Both the position numbers and the translations under genes were made by a program. DNA of 64,000 nucleotides from Emticicia aquatilis (lineage in GTDB: Bacteria > Bacteroidota > Bacteroidia > Cytophagales > Spirosomataceae). The first letter of the stretch is position 1, and every line of letters begins with the position of its first letter. Positions 1 to 10,516 of the stretch are shown piece after piece. Under the pieces are notes generated by a model, which did not search any database, was not told the origin of the DNA, and was given only the letters and a program-made list of their open reading frames with translations. The stretch is from positions 62,001 through 126,000 of the forward strand of contig NZ_BMKK01000007.1 of NCBI RefSeq assembly GCF_014644295.1, in the 5' to 3' direction.

Positions 1-1
1 A

Positions 2-670
2 TTCTTCAATAAGTTTTATGTGGTGGCTGGTTTGGCGGTAGCTTGTGGTTTGTTTTGGTATATGTTTTTGAAACGCTACGAACGTACTCGTCAGAACCTC
101 ATTCGTCTGGGTGGCGTATTTGTCATTGCTTCAGCATTTGTATTCGGTGTGAAGTTTTTCACAACGAATGTATTGCAACCACACCAGCAAAAACGTATTC
201 AAGTATTAGTAAATCCCGATTCTGACCCACTTGGAGCAGGTTGGAACGTTACACAATCGAGGGTGGCGATTAGTTCGGGAGGTATTATCGGAAAAGGGTA
301 TTTACAAGGTACCCAAACTAAATTCGACTTCGTACCTGAACAATCAACTGACTTCATCTTTTGTACGGTAGGCGAGGAGTGGGGTTTTGTGGGAAGTGTG
401 GTTGTGATTTTGATATTTGCGGCATTATTGAATAGAATTATCAATTTAGCCGAAAAGCAACGAAGCAAGTTTTCTCGTATTTACGGTTATTGCGTAGCTT
501 CCATTCTGTTTTTTCACTTGTTTGTGAATATTGGTATGACTATTGGTTTAATGCCCGTAATCGGTATTCCTTTGCCATTCTTGAGCTATGGTGGTTCGTC
601 ACTTTGGTCATTTACAATCTTGTTGTTTATATTTTTGAAGTTAGATGCTCACCGTAGTTATAAAGTGTAA
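2..670 (+). CDS. rodA: Rod-shape/SEDS peptidoglycan polymerase RodA, C-terminal part
   Basis: This is the last ~222 residues of a SEDS-family integral membrane glycosyltransferase that polymerises lipid II into peptidoglycan with its partner PBP2. The frame is open to the left edge, so the true start lies outside the window. Visible signs are several hydrophobic helices, the TDFIF..VGEEWGF loop and the signature GIPLPFLSYGGSS near the C-terminus. The same signature occurs in FtsW. RodA is preferred because of the TDFIF loop wording and the short C-terminal tail after the last helix, but FtsW cannot be fully excluded without the missing N-terminus and neighbours. Confidence 0.88.
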   Translation, partial: FFNKFYVVAGLAVACGLFWYMFLKRYERTRQNLIRLGGVFVIASAFVFGVKFFTTNVLQPHQQKRIQVLVNPDSDPLGAGWNVTQSRVAISSGGIIGKGYLQGTQTKFDFVPEQSTDFIFCTVGEEWGFVGSVVVILIFAALLNRIINLAEKQRSKFSRIYGYCVASILFFHLFVNIGMTIGLMPVIGIPLPFLSYGGSSLWSFTILLFIFLKLDAHRSYKV

Positions 671-754
671 AAGGACTGATAAAAATTATTTTGAAAAATT
701 CAGAATTATCATTTAATTGCTTTATCTATTAAAACCTAAAACCAACAATTATCT

Positions 755-1477
755 ATGGCAAATCCAGCATTTTCAGAAAAAACATTCACAAATATTGATT
801 ATACCTACGACCGCAACGAGGTCATGACGGTAGAATCAACCCTTACTAAAGTCGGAATTTTGTTATTTATCCTAATGACATCTTCGGCTGTTTCTTGGAT
901 AGGTCTTATGCAAGGTTGGAGTATCGCTCCAATGCTTATTCCTGCTGGTTGTATCGGTGGACTCCTTTGTGCAGTAGTTTTAGCATTTAAGAAAGAATGG
1001 GCTCCACAATTAGCACCCACTTATGCGTTGCTCGAAGGTTTGGCAATTGGTGCAATCTCGGCCATTTTTCAAGAATTTGCATTGATTGCAGCTGGGCTTA
1101 CATTCGGAGTAGTATTTGTGATGTGGATGCTTTATAAAACAAAAGTATTGCAAGCAACTCAAGGCTTTATGTTTGGCGTAGCAGCCGCAACTGGAGCGGT
1201 TTTCTTATTATATATGCTTACTTGGATTTTGGGAATGTTTGGTATAAACGTGCCATATATCCACGAAGGAGGTATTATCGGGATAATTTTCTCATTAGTA
1301 GTAATCACAATTGCTGCTATGAATTTAATCATAGATTTTCATTTGATTGAGCAAGGTGCCGAAATGCAAGCCCCTAAATACATGGAGTGGTATGCCGCTT
1401 TTGGTTTGATGGTTACAATCATTTGGTTGTATCTCGAAATCTTAAAATTATTAGCAAAATTAGCATCACGTCGATAG
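755..1477 (+). CDS. Bax inhibitor-1/YccA family membrane protein
   Basis: A 240-residue inner-membrane protein with about seven hydrophobic segments after a short polar N-terminus of ~35 residues. The spacing of helices, the LLEGLAIGAIS segment and the acidic residues among the last helices match the BI-1/YccA (UPF0005) family, which includes proton/calcium-sensitive leak channels and the FtsH-associated YccA. The ATG follows an A-rich stretch, typical of this genome. It is followed by a strong bidirectional terminator shared with the convergent gene downstream. The specific substrate or partner cannot be told from sequence. Confidence 0.85.
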   Translation: MANPAFSEKTFTNIDYTYDRNEVMTVESTLTKVGILLFILMTSSAVSWIGLMQGWSIAPMLIPAGCIGGLLCAVVLAFKKEWAPQLAPTYALLEGLAIGAISAIFQEFALIAAGLTFGVVFVMWMLYKTKVLQATQGFMFGVAAATGAVFLLYMLTWILGMFGINVPYIHEGGIIGIIFSLVVITIAAMNLIIDFHLIEQGAEMQAPKYMEWYAAFGLMVTIIWLYLEILKLLAKLASRR

Positions 1478-1491
1478 AAATAATTAAGCAT

Positions 1492-1528
1492 AAAAAACGC
1501 CGCTTTGAGCTTCAAAGCGGCGTTTTTT
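1492..1528. terminator. Bidirectional intrinsic terminator
   Basis: An 11-bp GC-rich stem (1498-1508 with 1512-1522) is flanked by A6 on the left and T6 on the right. It therefore works on both strands and separates two convergent genes ending at 1477 and 1545. Confidence 0.9.
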
Positions 1529-1544
1529 ATGCCCAAATTGTCAT

Positions 1545-1907
1545 TTAAGGTTGTTTTTCGCTCTCAATTACGTTTCCCTGTATGGAGAGTTTCGCTTTTA
1601 CAACAACTTTTGAATCGTTTCTGACGAATTCGATTTTTCCATCATAACCCACGACTTCAAAAATATCAGCCTCTTTGGTCGGAGCAAGTACAGCCGAACC
1701 TTGACCTACTGCTTCACCAAAAAGTTTACCATTCTGAATACTTACAATTAATTCTTCAAAAGGTCCTTCTTTTACCTTATATTTACCTACATAAGCCTTT
1801 GCCGCAACTGTATCAATTGCTGCCGTTGTGGTGGGAGTAGTTTGTGCCGAAACATCAAAACTAAAGGCAAAAATGCCCAAGATTAGTAATAAAGAAAGTT
1901 TTTTCAT
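1545..1907 (-). CDS. Small secreted protein with DUF3471/lipocalin-like fold
   Basis: A 120-residue exported protein. Residues 1-21 form a clear signal peptide ending in VSAQ, followed by a Thr/Ala-rich linker. The remainder (YVGKYKVKEG... LIVSIQNGKLFGEA...) resembles the small beta-barrel that follows beta-lactamase-like domains in many Bacteroidota proteins (DUF3471 type), here as a stand-alone module. No catalytic residues are evident; it may bind a lipid or small molecule or act as an accessory protein. Function is unknown. Confidence 0.7.
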   Translation of the reverse strand: MKKLSLLLILGIFAFSFDVSAQTTPTTTAAIDTVAAKAYVGKYKVKEGPFEELIVSIQNGKLFGEAVGQGSAVLAPTKEADIFEVVGYDGKIEFVRNDSKVVVKAKLSIQGNVIESEKQP

Positions 1908-2138
1908 TGATAGATAATAAAAGTTTAATAATGATTCTAATGCCTAAACGTGAATGCTTAGTAATTAGTTTGCTTTGGTAAATATAATTATTTTTATATT
2001 TATTTTGAAAAATTAATGATAACATAATGCCGTTATTTTGGATAAATAAAAGTTGAGCATAAGTGTTTCAAAATATGATTATTGTCATGTATCGAAGGAA
2101 ATGAAACCTATTTTTTTGCACAAAAATTAAACAAGCTT

Positions 2139-3425
2139 ATGTTAATCACAACTGCCCAAGAAGCCCTCGAAACTGTAAAATCAGGTGATAAAATTTTTAT
2201 TCACAGCGTTTCGGCTGTGCCACACCATTTGGTAAATGCTTTAGTTAACCGAGCTGATACGCTGAAAGGAATCGAAATATATCATCTCCACACCGAAGGT
2301 GAAGCTCCTTACACCAATCCCGAATACGCCGAAGTTTTTCATACCAATGCTTTTTTTATTGCAAAAAACACCCGAAAAGCCATCGCAGAAGGTCGAGGAA
2401 GTTATATCCCAGTCTTTTTATCAGAGATTCCTAAACTTTTTACTCAAAATATCATCAAGTTAAATATTGCTTTAATCTCGGTTTCTACTCCCGATAAAAG
2501 TGGTTTTTGTTCGCTCGGTACATCGGTTGATGCCACTTTAGCAGCCATCGACTCGGCTGATGTGGTTATTGCTCAAATAAATAAATTCGTTCCTCGTACA
2601 CTCGGTGATGCCCAAATTCATACCAGTCGAATCAATTATTTTGTGCCTTTTGATGAGCCTCTTCACGAAGTTTCGTGGGGAGAGCCAACCGCTGAGCATA
2701 AGAAAATTGGTAGCCACGTGGCCTCATTAGTAGAAGATGGAGCGACACTCCAGATGGGAATCGGCAGTATTCCGAATGCGGTTTTGGCTGCCCTCGAAAA
2801 TCACAAAGATTTAGGAATTCATACCGAAATGTTTTCGGATGGTATTATTCCGCTGGTCGAAAAAGGAATTATTACAGGAAAATACAAAAAGCGTAATCGA
2901 GGGAAAATTGTTTCTACCTTTTTGTGTGGGTCGAAGAAACTCTACGATTTTGTTGACGATAATCCACTCGTGACAATGATGCGGGTAGATTACGTAAATG
3001 ATACCTCAATTATTAGACAAAATCCGAAGGTTACGGCCATTAATAGTGCCATTGAAATTGATATTACTGGCCAAGTTTGTGCTGATAGCATTGGTTATAA
3101 TATGTATTCGGGCGTGGGCGGACAAATGGACTTTATCAGAGGGGCAGCATTATCGGAAGGTGGAAAACCAATTATTGCTTTGAATGCTACCACTGCTTAT
3201 GGCTTGTCGAAAATTGTCTCGCATCTGAAAGAAGGAGCGGGCGTAGTAACTACTCGGGCCAACGTACATTATGTAGTTACAGAATTTGGAATTGCTTATT
3301 TATTTGGCAAGAACTTGGTAGAAAGGGCCAAAGAACTCATCAAAATTGCTCACCCCGACCATCAAGAAGCTTTGGCTAAGTCGGCCTATGAGCGTTTCAA
3401 ACACCATAGTTCGGTTAAATTTTAA
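2139..3425 (+). CDS. Acetyl-CoA hydrolase/CoA-transferase family protein
   Basis: A 428-residue cytoplasmic enzyme of the class I CoA-transferase family that includes 4-hydroxybutyrate, propionate and succinate CoA-transferases. It contains the glycine-rich motif GIGSIPNAVL, the segment HTEMFSDGI with the likely catalytic glutamate, and the C-terminal signature YSGVGGQMDFIRGA...TTRANVHYVVTEFGIA. The frame stays open upstream to a TTG at 2082. The ATG at 2139 is preferred because the family begins with MLITTAQEAL-like sequence immediately before the first helix. The exact acid substrate cannot be assigned. No operon partner is visible. Confidence 0.88.
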   Translation: MLITTAQEALETVKSGDKIFIHSVSAVPHHLVNALVNRADTLKGIEIYHLHTEGEAPYTNPEYAEVFHTNAFFIAKNTRKAIAEGRGSYIPVFLSEIPKLFTQNIIKLNIALISVSTPDKSGFCSLGTSVDATLAAIDSADVVIAQINKFVPRTLGDAQIHTSRINYFVPFDEPLHEVSWGEPTAEHKKIGSHVASLVEDGATLQMGIGSIPNAVLAALENHKDLGIHTEMFSDGIIPLVEKGIITGKYKKRNRGKIVSTFLCGSKKLYDFVDDNPLVTMMRVDYVNDTSIIRQNPKVTAINSAIEIDITGQVCADSIGYNMYSGVGGQMDFIRGAALSEGGKPIIALNATTAYGLSKIVSHLKEGAGVVTTRANVHYVVTEFGIAYLFGKNLVERAKELIKIAHPDHQEALAKSAYERFKHHSSVKF

Positions 3426-3497
3426 TTACTCTGTTATTATACGTAAAAATAATATAACTACTTAATGCTTAAATATTAGATAAAATAACTATAAAAA

Positions 3498-3528
3498 TTT
3501 GTTTTAATAAATAATATATCTATTTTTG
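3498..3528 (+). promoter_or_regulatory. Bacteroidota-type promoter of metF
   Basis: A TTTG at 3498-3501 and TATTTTTG at 3521-3528 are separated by 19 bases, matching the known -33/-7 layout of this phylum's primary sigma factor. The transcript would begin ~3535 and leave a leader of roughly 25 bases before the ATG at 3562, which argues against the upstream in-frame TTG at 3526. Confidence 0.7.
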
Positions 3529-3561
3529 TCGAAAAATAAGGATAAAACTTTCTTTTATAAA

Positions 3562-4521
3562 ATGGCAAAAGTAACCGAACATTTGAAGAGCAATAACGGA
3601 AAACCAATTTTTTCGATTGAAATCATTCCGCCAACCAAAGGCACTAATATCAATGACCTCTTGAATGCCATTGAGCCAATGATGGAATTGAAACCTCCTT
3701 TTATTGATGTTACTTTTCACCGTGAAGAATATTTTACGAAGCAAATGCCCGATGGTTCAATCAAGGAGGTGCGTACGCGTAAACGCCCCGGAACAGTCGG
3801 AATTTGTTCGTCAATCATGCACCGTTTTAAAATCGACCCAGTGCCGCACGTACTTTGTGGTGGTTTTACAAAAGACGATACTGAAGATTTATTGATTGAC
3901 CTTAACTATTTAGGAATTGACAATGTGCTTGCCCTCCGTGGTGATTTTGCGAAGCCATATGATACCTTCAAAGCCAAAAAAGATGGGCATCAGTTTGCCA
4001 ATGAGTTAGTTTCGCAGATAAAAGACATGAATAGTGGCAAATATTTGCACGAAGATTCGGAGTATTTGAATGCCAGCGATTTTTGTATCGGTGTGGCTGC
4101 TTACCCCGAAAAACACTTCGAAGCCACTGATTTAGACCAAGATATGGAAAATCTGAAGCGTAAAGTAGCCGCTGGAGCAGATTATGTAGTGACTCAGATG
4201 TTTTTCGATAACCAAAAGTATTTCGATTTTGTGAATCGTTGTCGTGCCGAAGGCATCACTATTCCAATTATACCGGGTTTGAAAGTGTTGGCTACTAAAA
4301 AGCAATTAGATATTTTGCCAAGATTATTTTATCTGGATATGCCAGAGGCATTCAGAAAAGAAGTAATGGCTTGCGAAAACGATAAACAAGCCAAACAATT
4401 GGGTATCGAGTGGTCAGTGCAGCAATGCCGTGAATTAATTGATTTCGGTGTACCTGCTTTGCACTTTTATACCATGAGCAAATCAGATACGACAATGGCC
4501 GTTGCGAGACAAGTATTTTGA
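3562..4521 (+). CDS. metF: Methylenetetrahydrofolate reductase
   Basis: A 319-residue flavoenzyme that reduces 5,10-methylene-THF to 5-methyl-THF for methionine synthesis. It shows the N-terminal FSIEIIPPTKG strand with the catalytic glutamate, DVTFHREE, the DNVLALRGD segment, AAYPEKH, and the late GVPALHFYTMSKS typical of the family. An open frame extends upstream to a TTG that lies inside the promoter -7 element, so the ATG is chosen. The gene ends directly at a palindromic repeat and is convergent with the DsrE-like gene. Confidence 0.95.
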   Translation: MAKVTEHLKSNNGKPIFSIEIIPPTKGTNINDLLNAIEPMMELKPPFIDVTFHREEYFTKQMPDGSIKEVRTRKRPGTVGICSSIMHRFKIDPVPHVLCGGFTKDDTEDLLIDLNYLGIDNVLALRGDFAKPYDTFKAKKDGHQFANELVSQIKDMNSGKYLHEDSEYLNASDFCIGVAAYPEKHFEATDLDQDMENLKRKVAAGADYVVTQMFFDNQKYFDFVNRCRAEGITIPIIPGLKVLATKKQLDILPRLFYLDMPEAFRKEVMACENDKQAKQLGIEWSVQQCRELIDFGVPALHFYTMSKSDTTMAVARQVF

Positions 4522-4528
4522 GAATTCC

Positions 4529-4609
4529 GTAGAGACGTTGCACTGCAACGTCTAAAATTTGGAATAAGATATTTTTATGATATGAGCCGTTGCATGCAAC
4601 GGCTCTACG
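4529..4609. repeat. Composite palindromic (REP-like) element
   Basis: Two perfect palindromes sit side by side: arms of 10 bases at 4533-4542/4544-4553 and a 22-base palindrome at 4584-4605. The whole unit is bounded by CGTAGAG (4529-4535) and its complement CTCTACG (4603-4609). The two inner palindromes share the GTTGCA/TGCAAC core. It fills the gap between two convergent genes and may also serve as a terminator. Confidence 0.8.
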
Positions 4610-4612
4610 TTT

Positions 4613-5146
4613 TTAAGGCAAAATCAAAGCATAACCTTTACTCTGAAAAGTACTGAAAGTTATCAAGGCCGATTGTGCTACTTTTATGTTTTCATTGCGT
4701 TTTTCATCTACTAATTTTCTTGCTCTAAGCGACTGCCCACACACGAAGAAACGCACACCATTTTTGCCTAATTCATTTATTAATGCCGTATTCGGATTCG
4801 CCATTCCAAACTTCTTTTTGTAGGCTTCATCCTCTAAAATGACTGGTGTTCCTAAAAAATGAAATACACCCACTACATCAATATTTTCTTTCGGAACTCC
4901 CGCTTCAATATGAGCATTTACCAAACGTGCCAATTTATCGAGCGAAGCATTGACCGAATCAGGCTTATCAGAGGCCTTCGATAAATCAACTATTAGTTTA
5001 TACTTCATCTTTTTATCGGCTATGGGTGTCGCTTCTGGTACTTCAAACATTCCACCACCACCTTTAATGAGTGGATATATCTTTTTTTGAGCAAATGTCA
5101 AGTTTCCTACAACACAAAATAGAGAGAGAATTATCAGTTTTTTCAT
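4613..5146 (-). CDS. Secreted DsrE-family protein
   Basis: A 177-residue protein with a signal peptide (residues 1-19, ending TFAQ) followed by a DsrE/DsrF-like alpha/beta domain. The ordered features are KLIVDLSKAS as first strand, KLARLVNAHIEAGVP, VVGVFHFLGTP, and GVRFFVCGQSLRA with a single cysteine in the position used for sulfur chemistry in this superfamily. Exported DsrE relatives are frequent in Bacteroidota; the reaction is not known. The frame is open to 5197, but that extension runs through the gyrB terminator hairpin, so the start before MKKLIILSL is preferred. Confidence 0.75.
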   Translation of the reverse strand: MKKLIILSLFCVVGNLTFAQKKIYPLIKGGGGMFEVPEATPIADKKMKYKLIVDLSKASDKPDSVNASLDKLARLVNAHIEAGVPKENIDVVGVFHFLGTPVILEDEAYKKKFGMANPNTALINELGKNGVRFFVCGQSLRARKLVDEKRNENIKVAQSALITFSTFQSKGYALILP

Positions 5147-5170
5147 AGTTTGATGAAGGTTTTGGTTTGA

Positions 5171-5217
5171 AAAAAAAAGGCAACTATCTTTAAGCATTGC
5201 TAAAGATAACTGCCTTT
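5171..5217 (-). terminator. Intrinsic terminator of gyrB
   Basis: A stem of 8 + 7 bp with two internal mismatches (5176-5192 with 5201-5217) is followed on the minus strand by a run of at least eight T. It lies ~45 bases after the gyrB stop codon. Confidence 0.8.
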
Positions 5218-5262
5218 AAAATATTCACAATGAAATAAAGACTAAATATTTACTTCACTTGA

Positions 5263-7239
<1,977 letters not shown>

Positions 7240-7467
7240 TTATTTTTTATAAAAATTTAACTATCAGAATTTATCTGAATAGAATATCTTAACTTTGATA
7301 CTCACAGTTTTTAGTATTATTTTAGATGTAAAGATACACATTTTTATCGGAATTTTAAAATTTATAATCGAAGCTACACGCCAATAATTTCGCATTTTCG
7401 GCATAGATTTGATATTAAAATAAAATGTGCGATTATCATCTGAGAAAAAGTATAAATAATTGAAATT

Positions 7468-7971
7468 ATGAAAAAGTTTATTTGGGGGTTGTTGGTTTTA
7501 ACTTCTTGTCAGTCAACGTTTTATATGGTTCGTCATGGCGAAAAAGTTGATAATTCGGCCAATCCGCCACTCAGCACTTTGGGACAAGAAAGAGCCGAAG
7601 ATTTGAAAACAGCATTGGCCAATAAAGGAATATCGGAGATTTATTCGACCAATTTTTTACGAACCAAAAATACTGCCAAACCTTTGGCCGATTCTAAGGG
7701 TTTAATAACTAAGATTTATGCTGCCAGCCCAGCTGATTCGATGCGAGTTTTTATCGAAAAGTTAAAGAAATTCAGAGGCAAAAATGTGTTGGTTGTGGGG
7801 CATAGCAATACCACCAAATATGTGGTTAATGGTTTGTTTGAGCGAGATACATTACGAGCAGATATTCCCGATAATGATTTTGATAATTTGTATATTGTAG
7901 AGCGGCAGTTTTTTCCAGTCCGAAAAATGCGTTTCTTTGCAAAAACTTACGGAAAAACTTCGCCTCAGTAA
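7468..7971 (+). CDS. Histidine phosphatase family lipoprotein
   Basis: A 167-residue exported protein. The N-terminus has a lipobox (LTSC, cysteine at residue 14), so it should be a lipoprotein. The phosphatase core shows the catalytic RHGE motif directly after the lipobox region (MVRHGEK), the S/T-rich NFLRTKNTAKPL helix with the second arginine, and VVGHSNT with the second catalytic histidine. It is a compact member of the phosphoglycerate-mutase-like superfamily; the physiological phosphate ester is unknown. It is transcribed divergently from gyrB. Confidence 0.85.
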   Translation: MKKFIWGLLVLTSCQSTFYMVRHGEKVDNSANPPLSTLGQERAEDLKTALANKGISEIYSTNFLRTKNTAKPLADSKGLITKIYAASPADSMRVFIEKLKKFRGKNVLVVGHSNTTKYVVNGLFERDTLRADIPDNDFDNLYIVERQFFPVRKMRFFAKTYGKTSPQ

Positions 7972-8000
7972 CACCTTTTGGTCAAGTTTTTGCGTTAACT

Positions 8001-8055
8001 GTAAAGCAAGTTTCTAACTTGCTCGTTAGATATTCACAATTAAAGATTGTGTTAC
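8001..8055. repeat. Double-hairpin palindromic repeat
   Basis: An outer GTAA/TTAC pair (8001-8004, 8052-8055) encloses two small hairpins: GCAAGTT/AACTTGC at 8006-8022 and CACAAT/ATTGTG at 8035-8051. The layout matches the elements at 18593-18658 and 25409-25489. Confidence 0.6.
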
Positions 8056-8068
8056 AAAACTTTTTAAA

Positions 8069-9721
8069 ATGAAAAACCTACGCAGATTTACTTTAATTGC
8101 TTTGGCCGTTGTTACAGTTCCGTTTGTAGCCTTTAAATACGACGACCGCTATTTCGAGATAGCAAAAAACCTAGATATTTTCGCAACGATGTTTAAAGAG
8201 CTTAATGCCTACTACGTTGACGAAATCAACCCAAACAAGGCTATGCGTTTGAGTATCGAGTCAATGCTCAAGCAGCTCGACCCTTATACCAACTTCTTTC
8301 CCGAGGATGATATCGAAGATTATATGACCATGACAACTGGGAAATATAATGGTATTGGAGCCACAGTTTCGCACCGTGATAACAAACACGTGGTAGTGAT
8401 GATTTATGAAGGTTCGCCAGCCGATAAAGCGGGGATGAAAATTGGTGACGAAATCATAAAAGTAGATGGCGTAGATGTAGTGGCTCGTAAAGGCGTTGAT
8501 ATTGGTCGATTAATGAAAGGCCAGACGGGTACAACCGTAAAAATGTCGGTGAAACGTTATGGACAAAACTCACCAATTGATTTGGTGGTTGGGCGTGATA
8601 TTGTAAAAACGCCAAACGTACCGCATTCAGGTATGATTAACGATGAGGTAGGTTATATTCAACTCAATGATTTTACGGCAACTGCCGCCAAAGAAGTAAA
8701 AGGAGCTTTTGCTGAGTTGAAAGGACAAGGCATGAAAAAAGTAATTTTGGATTTGCGTGGAAATCCAGGAGGTTTGTTGAATATGTCGGTTGAAATCTGC
8801 AATGCTTTTTTACCAAAAGACCAACTAATTGTTGAAACTCGTGGAAAAGTGGCCGAATGGAATCATAAATACATGGCAATGGAAGCACCGCTCGATACTG
8901 AGATGCCAATTGTAGTTTTGATAAATAGTATGAGTGCATCAGCTTCTGAAATTGTGAGCGGAACACTCCAAGACTACGACCGTGCCGTAATTATTGGTCA
9001 ACGTTCGTTTGGGAAGGGCTTAGTACAAACCACTCGTGACCTAAGTTACAATACTAAAATGAAAATCACGACCGCTAAATATTACATTCCAAGCGGGCGT
9101 TGTATTCAGGCCTTAGATTATAGCCACCGCAACCCCGATGGTAGCGTAGGACGTGTGCCAGACTCATTAAAGACTGCTTTCAAAACCAAAAACGGGCGAA
9201 CAGTTTATGATGGTGGAGGTGTTGACCCTGATATTAAGACCGAAGTACCAACAATGGCTGCCGTAACGGTGAATTTACTTCAAAAGAACTACATCTTTGA
9301 TTACGCAACCAAATACTATTTCGAACACGCAAATCAGAAACCAAAAGAGAAGTTTACCTTGACCGAAGCTGAGTATCAAGACTTTATTACTTGGTTGAAG
9401 GGCAAAGATTTTACGTACATCACCACAATGGAGCGTAATTTGGATAATTTGGAGGCATCAGCCAAGAAAGAAAACTCTTTGGATTTAGTACAAGAGCAAA
9501 TCAAATCATTGCGTGATAAAATCAATCAAGGTAAGTTGCAGGATTTAGCTAAAAATAAAGAAGACATCAAAGAGCAACTGGAAGCTGAAATCCTGAGTCG
9601 TTATTACTACCAAAAAGCCATGAAGTTTGTGGCATTTGAGCGTGATAAAGAAGTACAAGAGGCGTTGAAGCTATTCAAAGATATGCCACGCTACAATTCA
9701 ATCTTGAAAGGCGGGAAGTGA
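8069..9721 (+). CDS. S41 family C-terminal processing protease
   Basis: A 550-residue periplasmic serine protease of the CtpA/Tsp type. An N-terminal membrane/signal segment (~6-22) is followed by a helical region and a PDZ domain (~88-170, with GIGATV and GSPADKAGMKIGDEI), then the S41 core with LRGNPGGLLN. The catalytic Ser/Lys dyad is predicted as S291 in MSASASE and K316 in RSFGKGLVQ, 25 residues apart as in E. coli Tsp. The C-terminal ~150 residues are charged and helical. Likely jobs are trimming of envelope proteins or peptidoglycan hydrolases. Confidence 0.93.
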   Translation: MKNLRRFTLIALAVVTVPFVAFKYDDRYFEIAKNLDIFATMFKELNAYYVDEINPNKAMRLSIESMLKQLDPYTNFFPEDDIEDYMTMTTGKYNGIGATVSHRDNKHVVVMIYEGSPADKAGMKIGDEIIKVDGVDVVARKGVDIGRLMKGQTGTTVKMSVKRYGQNSPIDLVVGRDIVKTPNVPHSGMINDEVGYIQLNDFTATAAKEVKGAFAELKGQGMKKVILDLRGNPGGLLNMSVEICNAFLPKDQLIVETRGKVAEWNHKYMAMEAPLDTEMPIVVLINSMSASASEIVSGTLQDYDRAVIIGQRSFGKGLVQTTRDLSYNTKMKITTAKYYIPSGRCIQALDYSHRNPDGSVGRVPDSLKTAFKTKNGRTVYDGGGVDPDIKTEVPTMAAVTVNLLQKNYIFDYATKYYFEHANQKPKEKFTLTEAEYQDFITWLKGKDFTYITTMERNLDNLEASAKKENSLDLVQEQIKSLRDKINQGKLQDLAKNKEDIKEQLEAEILSRYYYQKAMKFVAFERDKEVQEALKLFKDMPRYNSILKGGK

Positions 9722-9740
9722 GTTTTGAGTTTTGAGTTTT
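9720..9740. repeat. Heptamer array (GAGTTTT)3
   Basis: Three exact copies of GAGTTTT begin inside the stop codon of the protease gene. It is one of many 7-base-period arrays in this window. Confidence 0.85.
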
Positions 9741-9813
9741 GATGGGGTCGCCTATGTGGTGCTAAAATCAGTCTAAATTATTTTTTGTTCCAAATAAATT
9801 TATCGGGTGTATT

Positions 9814-9846
9814 AACGTCGGCAAGGTTCAAAACCTTGCCGACGTT
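9814..9846. repeat. Palindromic repeat with AACGTCGGCA ends
   Basis: Perfect 15-bp arms (9814-9828 and 9832-9846) with a 3-base centre. The outer AACGTCGGCA/TGCCGACGTT is shared with the element at 15801-15847. Confidence 0.8.
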
Positions 9847-9947
9847 TTATGCTTTATGAAACCTGATAAATTCATAAAGAACTCTATTCTTTTGAACAGA
9901 ATTATAACTTTTTTTAGAGAAATGTTATAATCTTTTTTATTTTGTTG

Positions 9948-9955
9948 TATTTTTG
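9948..9955 (+). promoter_or_regulatory. -7 element upstream of a 39-aa membrane protein
   Basis: TATTTTTG exactly matches TAnnTTTG and lies 29 bases before the ATG at 9985. A clear -33 TTG at the right distance was not seen. Confidence 0.55.
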
Positions 9956-9984
9956 CAGGGTAATAATTTAAACTTCATACGATT

Positions 9985-10104
9985 ATGTTCGGTTATCAAT
10001 ATCCTACTTGGTATGCAATTGCATTCTTTGTTATTTTAATGGTATTATCTTTTGCAGTGGGCAAATGGTTAATCAAAAAAGAAAGAGATTACGACGGATT
10101 TTAA
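9985..10104 (+). CDS. 39-residue single-pass membrane microprotein
   Basis: Reading ATG at 9985 to TAA at 10102 gives 39 residues. A short N-terminus with three aromatic residues and a proline is followed by one hydrophobic helix (~residues 10-30) and a charged tail (KKERDYDGF). The positive charges after the helix suggest an N-out, C-in orientation. A consensus -7 element sits 29 bases upstream, and the gene is bounded on the right by heptamer arrays. I do not recognise the family. Proteins of this size often tune respiratory complexes, transporters or FtsH targets, but nothing here shows which. Confidence 0.6.
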   Translation: MFGYQYPTWYAIAFFVILMVLSFAVGKWLIKKERDYDGF

Positions 10105-10106
10105 TA

Positions 10107-10209
10107 AAGTTCTGAGTTTAGAGTTTTGAGTTTTGTAGATAGGTCTTTTTAAAGGTTTAGCTTATAACGAAATGACTCAGAACTCTACACTCAGAATTCA
10201 GAACTCTCT
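10107..10209. repeat. Inverted pair of heptamer arrays (GAGTTTT / ACTCAGA)
   Basis: Four 7-base units (10107-10134, GAGTTTT-like) face five units of the complementary family (10175-10209, ACTCAGA-like) across a unique 40-base centre. The right array overlaps the stop codon of the rhodanese gene by two bases. Confidence 0.8.
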
Positions 10210-10495
10210 AAAATATTCCTTCTTCTAAGTGTAGAATAGTTTTTTCTGGCAACTTCTTTGACAAAAGTCGAGCTACGATATTGCTTCGTGTCCCGTTTGA
10301 GCAAGCTACCACTATGGTTTTGTAGTTTTTGAGTTCTCCCAATCGCTCCGTGATTTCGTGCGGAGGCATGTTTATTCCACCGATATTGAAATCTGCAAAT
10401 TCGGTTATTTCTCTTACATCAACTAAGATAGTATTTGGGTCAGACAAAACGCTCTCTAAATCGTTTTGTGCTATTTCGGTGAAGTCCTGCATCAT
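10208..10495 (-). CDS. Rhodanese-like domain protein
   Basis: A 95-residue single-domain rhodanese. It shows ILVDVREITEFADFNIGG with the CH2A-type loop and the active-site loop VACSNGTRSN, where the cysteine is the persulfide-carrying residue. The six-residue loop size fits a sulfurtransferase rather than a Cdc25-like phosphatase. No signal peptide is present, so it is cytoplasmic. It is probably involved in sulfur transfer or cyanide/thiosulfate metabolism; the partner is unknown. Either of two adjacent ATGs (10495, 10492) could be the start. Confidence 0.85.
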   Translation of the reverse strand: MMQDFTEIAQNDLESVLSDPNTILVDVREITEFADFNIGGINMPPHEITERLGELKNYKTIVVACSNGTRSNIVARLLSKKLPEKTILHLEEGIF

Positions 10496-10516
10496 TTATA
10501 CCCAAATTATATGAGG

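Noticed and set aside
2082-2138. TTG start extending the CoA-transferase by 19 residues
   Set aside because: Low-quality start; the family N-terminus fits the ATG at 2139.
3526-3561. TTG start extending MetF by 12 residues
   Set aside because: It lies within the promoter -7 element.
9814-9846. tRNA-like structure suggested by GGTTCAAAACC
   Set aside because: No acceptor stem or anticodon arm; it is a simple palindrome.
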